Made by a program: the position numbers and the translations under genes. A stretch of 64,000 nucleotides of DNA from Gordionus sp. m RMFG-2023 (taxonomy: Eukaryota > Nematomorpha > Gordioida > Chordodea > Parachordodidae), in NCBI RefSeq assembly GCF_954871325.1, contig NC_088775.1, positions 30,853,561-30,917,560 on the forward strand. The letters are read 5' to 3'. Shown one piece after another: positions 12,300-23,694 of this stretch. The notes under the pieces are model-generated. The model made no database searches, had not been told where the DNA came from, and worked only from the letters and a program-made list of their open reading frames with translations. Every line of letters starts with the position of its first letter. Position 1 is the first letter of the stretch.

Positions 12300-13195
12300 C
12301 AAAACAAAAATATTCTCCATAAATAAGAAATAATACAGATGCAACTACAGTTACATTGTAATCACTTATCTTGTAGTACAACATTCACAGAGCTACTTAT
12401 CATTACAATGTGGGCAGAATCTTTTCCTCATCAAGATAAATGAAAACTTTACTTGTAGAACAAAAATGAGCATGGATAACATCAATGTTTTAGGACTTGA
12501 ATCCAGGAGGTCATTTCTTGACAATTTGAAAGATGGGCATACATATGCAATTCTAATAGATGCATCTAATAAGGGAAATATAATATTAAAATATTTCCCT
12601 TGATCCTCCGCTATTTCAACAAATTTAAGGTCCTTTTAATAAAACTATTAAATTTTTTCTCTCAAATAATGAAAAATCTAAAGACAAAGCTAACCATATA
12701 ATGGTAAATATAGCAGATTCGGGTTATCAATAAATTGCATGTCAGCTTTCTGATCTGATAATGCCTCAGTGAATTTGGAAAAAACCAAAGCGTATTTACA
12801 GAGTTGGGTCAGCACAATGTTGGTTCTGATATGTTCCTAATGCCCGCCATCGATAGAATTTTATTTTATAAACCTTTAAAAAAATATTTCTTAAATAAAG
12901 ATTATAAAAGCTGTCCTAACATTTTGAAAAATTTTTTCAATAATTAATGGCCGAGGTATATTTAGGAATGATTTCACATGTAGAAAATCTACTATATGCT
13001 GTTAATGTGCAGTTGCAATCAGAAGAATCTTAACAATAATTCACAAAATTATGCTGCAGATGTATTCATCTTTACAAAATTGACAATAAATTTTATGACG
13101 CCATTGCTAAAACTATATTAAAGTGTTCAAATATTTTAAAGATACCGATAGACATTGATGTCTTGTTTGAGGAGATTGTAATGCTCTCTATTTTT
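12300..13195 (+). pseudogene. hAT transposase remnant, left copy of an inverted pair
   Basis: From about 12320 the plus strand parallels the reverse complement of 13625-14865. Shared landmarks are CAGATGCAACTACAGTTG-like sequence, CACAATGTGGGNNGAATC, an ATGCATCTAATAA stretch, the GCATGTCAGCTTT block, and GACATTGATGTCTTGTTTG at the inner end. Translated pieces such as TMWAESFP and, further on, FYKPLKKYFLNKDYKSCP fit a hAT catalytic region, with many frame breaks. It reads towards the centre of the element, tail to tail with its partner. No catalytic function remains. Confidence 0.6.
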
Positions 13196-13365
13196 AATTT
13201 ACAATGTAAAAAATATATTTATTTTATGCGAATGTATAAATAAGATTTTATAAAATATAAAAAAAATATGGAAGAAAATAAGATTTTATAAAATATAAAA
13301 AAAATATGGAAGATAAATAGTTATAATGTGTTAATTATATTTTATTTGAGATTTAAATAATGGAA

Positions 13366-14865
13366 CTATACGTTTACCGTCGGTATTGAGATATTTATAT
13401 CCTGGCATGATATATTATAAATTTGTTTAACCATTAGCTTGGCCTCTAATGTCCGATTTCTCTCTTTTTTCCTGGCAGTCGTCATCAAGCTAAAAATGGG
13501 CTCGGTTGAGTCATTAGAATGAGGTAAGGAGGTGGTAATTTTTCCAAGCATGGGGATTTATTGTTATTACGAACATTTCTCTTTAGATTTTAAACCATCT
13601 AACTTTAAGTATTCTGGCGAATCATAAAAAATAGAGAGAATTACAATCTCCTCAAACAAGACATCAATGTCTTTCGGTATTTTTAATATATTTATTAAAT
13701 TACAAATACCTCAATTGATGGTTTTTGTTCCAAGGTCATAATATTTATACATTTGTAAATAGAGTTATTAAAATCAAATTTTGATTTTAAATATTCTAAA
13801 ATTGTCTTAATAAAAATATCTGCTTCATTTAAAATGTATTAAATAGAGTATTATTTGAACATTTTAATATAATATTATTTAGCAATAGCGCCATAAAATT
13901 TATTATATATTTTTAACTGTTGAGATGAACAGAGCTGTAGCATGATTTTTGTGAACCTTTATTAATAAAAAATATTTTGATTGCAACGAATATTAACTGC
14001 ATGAAGTAGATTTCCTACATGTGAAACTAATCCCAAATATGCTTCTGCCATTTCATACTCAAAAATTTTTCAAAATTTTTGGATAGCTTTTAAAATCTTT
14101 AAGTATTTTTTTTAAGGGTTTGTAAAATTTAAAATTGTATGGATGACGGGTATTAATGATAACCACCTGATAGGTACATATCGCAACAACTTACACCCAA
14201 GTCAGACCACTCCACTAACTCTTTTAATTCATTAACTCTTTTAGTTGATGAACTAAATTCGTTAAAACATTTCATCACAATTATTCCGACATCTACATGC
14301 CTTCTTGCAAGAATTATGTAGTATATGGCTTATACAGCCAATTGGTATTAATTCATTATTGTGCTGCCTCAATTTTGCCAAAATTTATAGAGGCATTATC
14401 AGTGCAAAAAGCTGACATGCAAATCATTGATAACCCTGAATCATCTATATTTACCATTATGTGGTTAGCTACATCGTTGGATTTTTCACTATCCGAGGAA
14501 AAATTTTTTAACAGTTTTATTGAAATGTTCTTATTCTTGTTGAAATTGTGAAGGATCGAGGGAAATGTTGTAATATTTCACTTATTAGATGCATCTGTTA
14601 GAATTGCATATGGATGCCTATCTTTCAAATCGTCTAGAATTGACCTCTAGGACTCAGGTACTAAAAAACTTGTGATAGCCTTGCTCATTTTTGTTCTACC
14701 AAAAGTAAGATTCTTATATTGGGTCGTTAAATATCATGGGAAAGATTCGACCCACATTGTGACGATATAGGTCTGTGAATGTTGAACTAAATTATAGTTG
14801 TATACGATTTCCGCAACTGTAGTTGCATCTGTATTATTTATTATTTTAGGAGAATATTTTTGTAT
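13366..14865 (-). pseudogene. hAT transposase remnant, right copy with dimerisation domain
   Basis: Read on the minus strand from about 14865, it begins with DATTVAEIVYNYNLVQHS and TMWVESFP. It continues through SNDVANHIMVNIDDSG and SMICMSAFCTDNASINFG, the latter matching the hAT TDNAS block. The open stretch 13551-13366 gives LPHSNDSTEPIFSLM and NRTLEAKLMVKQI, a hATC dimerisation domain. Several stops and frame changes occur. Together with 12300-13195 it forms an inverted duplication with a spacer of about 430 bp that contains this hATC end, so the right copy is longer. Confidence 0.65.
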
Positions 14866-16242
14866 TGCAGATTTATATGAATGAAATGATGTTGATATAT
14901 TATTGGATAAAAATAAAACAGGATAAAAAAAATTTACAAACTGGACATGTTTTTCAAATAAATATTTAAAATTTATTTAAAAAATATAAAAATAATCAAT
15001 TACTGTCTCTCAAAATTATTATTTATATATTAAAAACGTTAAAATACTAAAAATAAATTGCGGGAGAAATTAAAAAATTGCTGTACCATTTTGCGGGAGA
15101 TTTCCAATTGCGATAGTTTTGCGGGAGAGAACGTGCTTTCTTTTTTTCTTTCTTAAACTAAAAAATTGCGGGCCCGCTGATGGGGGGAGACGTGGCAACC
15201 CTGTTAGCAATACTTATTTTAGCCCATTTACGTCAAAAAAATTTAAAAACTTTTAAAATAACGATTATGACAATCGTCACTTTTATATGGTACATCTTAA
15301 AATTTTAATATAACATGTATTTTTCCCATTAGCGTCATAAAAATCTAATATGTTTAAAATTATCGATTATGATAATGGACATTTTTTCAAGGAACATCTT
15401 CATTGAATTTATAATTTAACATCTTTACAATATAAATTATATTTTTACCCTTTTGTGTCAAAAAATCTTAAAATATGACAATTGTCACATTAAAATATTA
15501 TTCTCAAAAAGATCATATAAAATAACACAGAAAGTTTAAAATAAATATTTAGAAAAAACCACCTCTTTTAATATAATTAAAAAAATAGATAATTTTATAA
15601 AAATGATTAAAAAAACTATAAAAGATTTCACCTAAAAGATTGTTTATTTATAATAAAATTCATAAATGAATTCCTCAAAAAAAATTTATTTGCAAAGAAG
15701 ATTTAAAATTCTCATCTAATCAAAGTATGTTCAGAAATCTTTTTGAATTTCATATAATATTTTTTGCTTAAAATTTTGGGCGTGAAAATTACTAATAAAT
15801 TGTAACAAAAATAATATTACAATAGCACCATACCATTTTTTTTTTAAAAAACGAAATAAATCCATTTTGATAATATAATCATATTTCATTTCATTTCATT
15901 TCATTTCATTTTATTTCATAATATAATAAATAAATAAAAAATATTAAATCTTATCATATGTTTATTTGTTGATAAATAAAATATTAACATTAAATATAAA
16001 TTTAACATTAAATATAAATTATTTTGCTAAAAATCAATAAATAATAATTAATGCTAGGCATATCTTAAGGAACGCCGACGAACGATTAGCCGATGCAGAA
16101 TTACTATTTAAGTTTTAGCCGATTTCATATCTAAGCCTGATTAGACTAGCCGATTTTTTCACCTAGAATCCTAAGCCGTTATGTAGTGTGCTAAAATTAG
16201 CCGATTGCCGTTATGTAGTATGCTAAAATTAGCCGATTTTGC

Positions 16243-17762
16243 AAAACTAGTACAAATACTTCAATATGTAAAAAATTTATAAACACAATATATGGTGAGA
16301 AAAAATATTTATTTTCTAATTAAAAAATTATACATAAATATTACTAGTAAGTGGAGTTTTGAATAACTCTTTAAGGACGGCGTGTATAGACAGGCGTTGA
16401 AATGATAATTTAGGCGCCATCAATCTCTATTCATTACCATACATTATCCATCATATTTATCAAATAATAAAAAAAACTTTAATATAAAAAAATGACCGTT
16501 GCATCTATGCAACAAAGGTCAACATGATGTCAAAATTAGCAATCATGATTTGAAATTATTATAGGAATATATGTACATATTTTTTTCTTTACATTTCTGA
16601 CCAAATTTCGAAAAATAATATTATAAACTGTTTATTTGAGATATTATCAAAATAGATTTCGTTACATATTATATGCAACGTTCATCGTTAATCGGATATT
16701 TAGAAAAATATCTGTGTATTTATTCAAAGTTTTTCTTTTTCTGCCCCTGAATCCGCCAATAATTAAGTTTACAGGTAAAAATATCAAGCTCTCCTCTTTT
16801 CTTTTTTTTTACAAAAAAATAAAACAAACAAAATATAAATTCATAATTTTAATTTGTCAAGATTGCAAGTTATAACATAATAATATTTACTATATATTTA
16901 TGACTTATGAAGTATTTTTTATATATGAGATACGTATTGGATATGATACAATATTTTACCGAAAGAATATAATGTATAGAAAAGAAAAATTTCGGCATTG
17001 TTATCTTAAATCTTTCTTTCTCAGACGATTTTTCTATATTCCCCAAGTGTTCCTATTTTGGGTAACCTTAATGATAGTATTTAATTTACTTTTGTTTTGT
17101 ATATTTGAAAAAAAGAATTATCCCCTAAAAATTTACAAAAAAAAACAAATTCTATTCATCTTTTTTTATATCTTATTTTATACCCTAATTACTAAAAAAA
17201 ATATTTACAAAATATCAATTCGAATAAAAATAAATATCAATTTTTAATTCGAATTTTAAATCATCCCTCCTTCAACTTTTAATTCATATTATATCTTATT
17301 ATTTATATATAAGGAGGATAAGCTTAAGTTGTATATAATACCTAAACAAAATCTAATAAAGCCTAAATTGAAATAAAACGATAATTTTATTATAAATATG
17401 AAAAAATTGTTAAAATGATTTGTTTTGTTTTGTCTATCTATCAATCTATCAATGAAGATGATTATATTATAAATGTATAAATATAATTCTAATGATAATT
17501 GGTAGAGTATAATGGAGGGTATCTTACTACATACATCTTTTTTATACCTTAAAAAAATTAATTGCATTGCAAAAAGTTATATCTTTATAATGAAATTTTT
17601 TTTTCAAAAAAGGGATTTTTGTTTTTGGAAATGAGATCTTAATAACTAGAAAGTGACTGAATTTTTTTATACTCAATAGATAGAGAGTGAAAAATATATA
17701 TTAAAACATAAAAAGATTTGTAGGTGCCTGAAAGTATAGAAAATCAAGGGATGAGCCAATAA
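16243..17762. other. A+T-rich stretch, nothing supportable
   Basis: Open frames at 16636-16875, 16900-17247 and 17289-17567 are made of Phe, Ile, Lys, Tyr and Asn codons typical of chance frames in A+T-rich DNA. They show no domain, splice context or codon signal that I can recognise. Confidence 0.5.
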
Positions 17763-17885
17763 GCAGGGATGGTCTGGCGGTTCTACAGCATCGTGGGTAA
17801 ATGTTTTTTGGCAGCCTCATTTTTATGGGGCCTCGCCTTCATACTCCATTTGAGGGCCTTCGGCCGGGATTCCTTTAAGAGCTTG
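17763..17885 (+). mobile_element. hAT terminus (CAGGGATGGTCTGG) with subterminal palindromes
   Basis: CAGGGATGGTCTGGCGG starts at about 17763 and is a canonical hAT end. It is followed by GGGGCCTCGCCTTCATAC and GGGCCTTCGGCCGGGAT, which match the subterminal sequence near 10030-10075 inside another hAT. No matching right end was found downstream within the next kilobases, so this is one end of a truncated or rearranged element. Confidence 0.55.
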
Positions 17886-18151
17886 TTCATATATTACATG
17901 TAAATATTATATCTTATAATTTTGAACAAAAGTGTCTAAAACGATTTAAACACAATATTACAGTTATCACATTTTTTTTAAGAAAAGACTCGTATGAAAA
18001 GAATCCCATATTTTATTTTAAGAATAGCACATATAAAGTCATACTAATTGTACATATAAAAACATACTTATAACAATTACGCATATAATAAAATATATAA
18101 CACATATAGAATAATATTAATTGCACATATAAAATTATTAAATTATTGTAG

Positions 18152-19487
18152 TGCTGTAAACATTTCTAAAAAAAAATCGAACGCGTTTAACGTTCATTGA
18201 CAAAAATCACGCATTCACGTTCACTTTCAAAAAAAAAAGGATTCACGTTCATTCAAAATTTTATGATAAATTTTTTTTTAAATTTAATTTAATATAAATT
18301 AATGTCTTATATTTTTTAACCCAATATATTAGCCAAGTTAAAAAATAATAGTCTTATTTTGATTATATAATTATAAATACAATATAATATAGCGAATAAA
18401 AAAATATTTTTATATAAAAAATTTTTCTTATTAATTTTTATTAACAATTGTTTTTCAAAATTTTTATCTGACAGACAGGAACGCTTGGCAGTTAATATGG
18501 CCTTAGTTAGATTAAAAAAACGCTCTACAGGGGCAGATGAGGGGATCGGTATCATACTTAATAAACAACTTTTTTAACGAGAGGAATTTATAAACATTTA
18601 TTGTTTGTCCTTTGCTTCAAAAAATTGAGATAAGTTATCTTCCTCCAATTCATCCTCTACTTCCTCGTTCTATATAAAATATTTTTATAAAAATATTAAA
18701 TTTATCATTTATAGCATATTATAAATAAAATTATAAAATCCTAGGTATAGTAGATTTAATCATCTTTATATCAAAACTTTTATATATCATATAAAAGTTA
18801 ATTATTTCTACAATATATAAATTTATACTTCAAATTGTGTTCAACAATTAGAATATAATATCCTTGATTAAAATAATAGTAATTAGTTTATAATTTTAAA
18901 AATGACATTAAAAATAAATTCTAAATGATATCAACCATTTCCTATCTATGTATAAAATATATAATTAATGATTTTTACTTAGAACAAGCTAAAATAAATT
19001 ATTAACTAGCTACTTAGTTATATTATATAAAATCAAATAATAAATATTACAGTCAAATATCATTTTTGGAACTTAAAAATTTTGAAACTGATATAATACC
19101 TTTTGGGCATATTTTACATTTGGTAAGTAATGAATTAGTTTATTCAATATAGGATGTTACTTTAAAATATTTATTTGGGCCATGGTAATGTTAATTCATC
19201 TTATTTTGAATTTTCAGAATCAGAATCAGATGATGATGAAATAATAATATTCATGTGCAAATCTATTAAATTAAAATATAAACAATAATATTCAAATTAG
19301 TAAACTATAATAATGGTTTATTAAAAAATTGAAATGTAAAAAAGGAAAAACAGCTGATTAAAAAATATAAGACTTTTCTCTTAAATAATTCAGATTAATA
19401 TTAAGTTTTTCAAATAAATAAAAATAAAAAGTATTTTTAAAATTAAACGAACGTTAAATACGAACGAATATGTATATTAAGCGCTAA
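18152..19487 (-). mobile_element. hAT element remnant with minus-strand transposase end
   Basis: The left end region (TAGTGCTGTAAACATTTC, then repeated ACGTTCA) and the right region (ACGAACGTTAAATACGAACG ... TTAAGCGCTA) look like a worn inverted pair with AACGTTC subterminal motifs. A hATC domain lies on the minus strand at 18316-18555. No clear 8-bp duplication remains. The family is shared with the remnant at 61455-63110. Confidence 0.5.
18316..18680 (-). pseudogene. hAT transposase C-terminus (hATC)
   Basis: The minus strand gives an acidic segment EEVEDELEEDNLSQFFEA (about 18670-18615). After a break it reads IPSSAPVERFFNLTKAIL and KRSCLSDKNFEKQLLIKINK, the hallmark SSAPVER and LSDKNFEKLL blocks of the hAT dimerisation domain. 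Only this end of the transposase is visible. The copy near 62950-63075 on the plus strand is closely related in sequence (KRSCLSDQNFENQLLLKINK). Confidence 0.7.
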
Positions 19488-20216
19488 AATGACATGTCTG
19501 ATTGTATTGGTTAACACAAAACAAGGGAATCCAATAGAACTGTGGATAGAATTTCTTCAATTTTATTGTGGGATTTGAATATATATTATTTTTTATTATC
19601 TATAACAATGACAGCCATCGAAAAGTGATTATTTCAGCATAGAAGGACGATAATAGTATTTTGGTAAAAACATATTTTGTACTATAGATTGTGAAAAACT
19701 GAATATTTAAAGTTCCATTTAAAAACATTATCGCTTTTTAAAATTATTATTTGCAAGACAGAACCGATAAAAAGATTTTTTTATTTCCACAGTTTGTAGT
19801 ACAAAGATAAATAGAGAGAATCCTATACCTCTATCCATCATAATAAATATACAGCATAAATATCCAATGATATATATATTTATTAATTACAATACATATA
19901 TAGATATACCAATCCCTTATAGTTAATATTCTTATTTGATTTGCAAATTTGAAAAATCAAACAAGAGACAAAAATGATTTTATTTGAAAAATTAGTTAGT
20001 CGAATGAATGCTTTAAATTGATCATCTTTGATTTTAAATTAGACAATAAAATATTAATAAATTTTATTATACTGCTTCTTTTTTATTATACTTTACAGAA
20101 AAATGAATCAATAAAATTCTTTATCGCATTTTTATATTTTCATTTATTCTTATTTTTAATTAGTTATATTTCATAACGGTAACCGTTAACTATTAAGTAA
20201 CATGCCCAATAATTGT
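19488..20216. other. A+T-rich stretch, nothing supportable
   Basis: No domain-bearing frame, terminal repeat pair or RNA signal was seen. TTATTATACTGCTTCTTTTT near 20063-20085 resembles sequence shortly downstream of both hairpin-repeat copies (about 1708 and 5545), but the hairpin itself is not present. Confidence 0.4.
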
Positions 20217-20224
20217 GTGCATAT

Positions 20225-20556
20225 CAGTGGCGTAGCTAGGAATTTTCCTTAGAGGGGGTCCATACATATAAAAGCTGGGGGGCCATAACCATATCTTCGA
20301 TAATATATAATAAATATATTTTTTAAATACATCAATAATATGTTATTATAATTTAGTAGATTATTCTCAACGACTTTATAATAATACTATCCAGAATAAT
20401 TTCAATAGTAATATAATATCCTTCCACAAACATCAAAACCAGAAAAATATAATTCATGTAAAATCACTTTTAAGTCTTTTGAACGTATAATCTCAAAAAA
20501 ATATTTGCTCTGGGAGGGGTCCAAACCCGAAAACCACCCCCGTAGCTACGCCACTG
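20225..20556. mobile_element. Non-autonomous hAT (MITE) with perfect 8-bp target duplication
   Basis: It starts CAGTGGCGTAGCTAGG and ends CGTAGCTACGCCACTG, flanked by GTGCATAT at 20217-20224 and 20557-20564. The inner sequence includes AGGGGG/CCCC stretches near both ends and is otherwise A+T-rich without a reading frame. Length is 332 bp. This is a clean hAT MITE that would need a transposase from elsewhere. Confidence 0.92.
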
Positions 20557-20587
20557 GTGCATATCATAGAATCAAAGAATCATAGGT

Positions 20588-21505
20588 AGGGGAGACTGGG
20601 GTTAGTCGAACCGATTTTTACAAAATTGGCTATAGCTCCTGGTTTTTATAGATAATATAAAAAATAATATATGGTTAGATACCTAAAACTATACTCTATA
20701 AAGGTGCCTTACAAAAAATCTTAAGAATATAATCATTTTTTATAAATTTTATTTTTTGTAAAAGTGAAAATGTTGTTCAACAAGCCCCAATAGCTGGGTG
20801 AGGCAAACCACTTAAAGGGGCTTCCTAATTCATTGATTTTTTCAGGCCATAATAAATTGAAATGCATTTTTATTTATTAATAATGATACGTATAGAATAA
20901 TTGTATTGTTTTATTGTTCAAAATATTATAATACTTATAAATTGAAGCTAATTATAAATAAAAATTGAAACTTAATTTTGGTTAATTTAATAAACATTTT
21001 GGACATAAAAAATATGAAATTTAAGGAGAGATTAAGATTTCTTAGCATAAATCCTAAATATCAATCATAAACAGCTATGAAATTACCTTTTCAAGATTTT
21101 GAAATTTTTTTCATTATTAATTACCATAATTGACGTGTATGGTTTAGCAAACCCCGCTATTCTAAATTGACAAATCATGATTTAAATAATATCTAGATAT
21201 GATAAATACTCTTAAAATGCCCAAATTATAGAAGAGTGTTTAAACTTGGCAATAAAATTTAATTTACATATTAATGATTATATATTTTAATAAAAATTAA
21301 AATTCTGTCATGTAAAAATCTTTTAAAATTTCATCAAAATTTTATTTCTTAAATAAAATTTTTAATAATTAATTATTTCTGTAAACTAATGTAAACTAAT
21401 GAAAACTATATTATGATAAAATTTTAACCTTCTGGTGTATTTAATTTTAAAATGAGATTAAGTGGTTTGCCAAGCCCCGAGGTTTACCTAACCCAAGACT
21501 CCCCT
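20588..21505. mobile_element. Long MITE with AGGGGAGACT...AGTCTCCCCT-type ends
   Basis: The left end reads AGGGGAGACTGGGGTTAG and the inverted right end AGGGGAGTCTTGGGTTAG, 16 of 18 matching. Internally, GCAAACCACTTAAAGGGGC occurs near 20803. Related ends are found at 34060/34730 and 63190. No coding frame is seen. The superfamily is uncertain, because I could not define a target duplication. Confidence 0.65.
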
Positions 21506-22012
21506 TGATTACTTTGTTGGATTTAATATTATCTTGTATTATTTTAACGTTTATTAGACTCCTCATTAGAGGTCTGCATTGGGCGGGTTTTTGGACCATA
21601 AGCCCGCCCACCCATTCTAAAATTCCTAACCCGTCCGCCCATTAGTCTAAAATTTCTTACCCGCCCGCCCATTACTCTAAAATGTTTTACCCGCCCACCC
21701 ATAATTTATAAAAAAATTTTAACCCCCGCTATTATAAAATTTAATTATGGCCATTCTTTCAATTTTTTAAGCATCTAATAAAAAAAAATTAAGTATTACA
21801 CCTCTACAAAAAGTTTTATAAAATAGGAAATTACTTTATTAAGCATAAAAAAATATTCTATTTAAATTATGGATGATTTATTTGATCAAATAAAATTTTT
21901 ATGAAAAAATCTATAATATATATAAAAGCCTTGTCACAAAAATACCGTTACGCTGACACTGTCACACTTTCAATCTATAATATATATTTTAAAAATCGTT
22001 AATTTTGAAAAG

Positions 22013-22081
22013 TGCCTGTGGCCCAATCGACAAGAACGTTGCTTACAAATATGATTGTGCTTAAGTTCGAATCCCGGCCAA
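22013..22081 (+). repeat. tRNA-like SINE head inside the Helitron
   Basis: TGTGGCCCAATCGACAAGAACG resembles a pol III A box region, and AGTTCGAATCC about 35 bases later resembles a B box. It is followed by TTTTTTTTTCTTAATC. The same arrangement, with the same TTTTGAAAAG lead-in, occurs on the minus strand at 48975-49052. The acceptor stem does not pair, so this is not a working tRNA gene. Confidence 0.6.
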
Positions 22082-22439
22082 GTTTTTTTTTCTTAATCTG
22101 GCAAAATGAATTTTTTTTCTTAATCTGACAAAATTAATCAAATAGAAGATACGATTCAAAGTTTGTAGCTACTTTAAAATTCAAACTATTAAATAGGTAT
22201 TCTGAAATTTTTAAATTTTTTACATTCTTTTTAAAAATCACCACAGAATCATATTAAACATTCATTCATCTTCCATTACCAAGTAACTGATAAATCAAAC
22301 AACTGAACTGAAACTAACTGATACAATAGATATTCATGGTAAATTTTTTGATTTAATTACTATTTTATTATGTTTTTAGATTCCTGCACAAGATACCATT
22401 CAACAAAGAGATACTGAAAATCAACAATCAAATATTAGT

Positions 22440-23660
22440 ACTGAAAATCAAGAGCAATGCATTATTGTTTCAAGATCCTTAACAGTAAATTTTTGTCTCA
22501 AATTTAGACATAACTGATTAAGTGTATATAAGTTAAATATCAAACTTTTTAAGTATTCTTATATTTTTAAATTTTAGCTGCAGTTAAAATTCAAACTATT
22601 AAATAGGTATTCTTATATTTTTAAATTTTAGCTGCCAAGAAGGTACAGTAAATTTTTGTCTCAAATTTAGACATAACTGATCATTATTATAACATATAAC
22701 TCCTTGGATTTTCTTCTATAGGGGCTAAAAATGATAATTTACAAAAATAAGTTATGCATAACTTTTAAGTGTATATAAGTTAAAATTTAAATTATTAAAT
22801 AGGTATTCTTATATTTTTAAATTTTAGCTGCCAGGAAGTTACAGTAAATTTTTGTCTCAAATTTAGACATCATTATTATAACATACAACTCCTTGGATTT
22901 TTCTTCTATGGGGGCTAAAAATGATATACAAAAATAAGTTATGCATAACTTTTTAGTGTATATAAGTTAAAATTCAAACTATTTAATAGGTATATATTTT
23001 TAAATTTTAATAACATATCAGCATAAGGAGAAAGCCAAACGGAGACAGGAACTTTGTTGAAGCAAGAAAAGACAAGAGAGTCTTGTTGCATCAATATCAA
23101 AGTGTAGTAGTACTGAAAATCAAGATCAATATAATATTGCTTCAACATCCTTAATAGTAAATTTTATAGACTCTTTATTTTTTATTATATAAACTGTTTA
23201 GAAGTCTGTCCTGATAAAAAAACCAAGAAAATTTTTTTTGATTATATATTTAAATGCTTAATAATTTTTTTCTGAAAAACCATTTCTAGGAAAATTTAAA
23301 AATTGTTGCCATGAAGGTCCTGTTTTATTGCCTTCTCTACATTTTATATAATTAATACATATATATTAACTAAGTTAAGGATATCTGATAAGCAATGAAA
23401 TAGACAATCTTATTATAACATACAATAGTTCCTTGGATTTTTCTTCTATTGGGGTTAAAAATGATAATTTACAAAATTGAGTTATGCATAACTTTTTAGT
23501 GTATATAAGTTAATATTCAAACTATTTAATAGGTATATAATTTTAAATTTTAATAATATATCAGCATAAGGAGAAAGCCAGACGAAGACAGGAACTTTGT
23601 CGAAGCAAGAAAAGACAAGAGCAAAGTTTTATTGCATCAATATCAAAGTGTAGTAGTACT
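22440..23660 (+). repeat. Diverged tandem repeats, unit about 190-200 bp, within the Helitron
   Basis: Blocks recur three to five times: AGTAAATTTTTGTCTCAAAT, ACTCCTTGGATTTTTCTTCT, AGTTATGCATAACTTTT and TATTAAATAGGTATTCTTAT (for example near 22480-22640, 22650-22840, 22845-22990 and 23400-23540). Partial unit losses give an irregular ladder. Such internal minisatellites are common in Helitrons. Confidence 0.6.
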
Positions 23661-23694
23661 GAAAATCAAGATCAATGTAATATTGCGTCAACAT

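Larger units (their letters stand above)
9911..15203. mobile_element. 5.3-kb hAT element with 8-bp target duplication
   Basis: Ends read CGGGGTTGCTAGGTC (left) and, inverted on the right, CAGGGTTGCCACGTC. Both are followed inward by repeated TTGCGGGAGAAAT motifs (9940, 9958, 9979; 15058, 15100, 15128), likely transposase-binding repeats. Flanking TTAGCAAT occurs exactly at 9903-9910 and 15204-15211. The element lies inside a tandem unit of the foldback element, whose sequence resumes without loss. The left subterminal region also has a GGGGGGCGAAGCCCCCC palindrome and GGGCCTTCGGCC, motifs seen again at 17822-17870. It contains two transposase remnants facing each other (12300-13195 and 13366-14865). 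Confidence 0.88.
7831..16240. mobile_element. Large foldback-type element (long inverted arms), split by a hAT
   Basis: The left arm (about 7831-9400) reappears inverted on the right (about 9740-9910 plus 15212-16240). Matching landmarks include TTAGATATGAAATCGGCT (left) against its reverse complement near 16115-16135, and TTTTCACGCCCAAAATTTTA near 8160 against 15770-15795. Several hundred bases of the left arm (about 8400-8790) lack a counterpart on the right. The inner parts of both arms are tandem units with a TGACAATTGTCA core. Removing the hAT insertion (9911-15203 plus one 8-bp duplication) gives an element of about 3.1 kb with no coding frame, fitting foldback or long-TIR non-autonomous elements. 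The outer right arm has a 32-bp tandem duplication (about 16181-16242). Exact termini and target duplication are not resolved. Confidence 0.75.

Noticed and set aside
16636-17567. Three open frames rich in Phe, Ile, Lys and Tyr
   Set aside because: Composition is that of random A+T-rich DNA; no domain or splice support.
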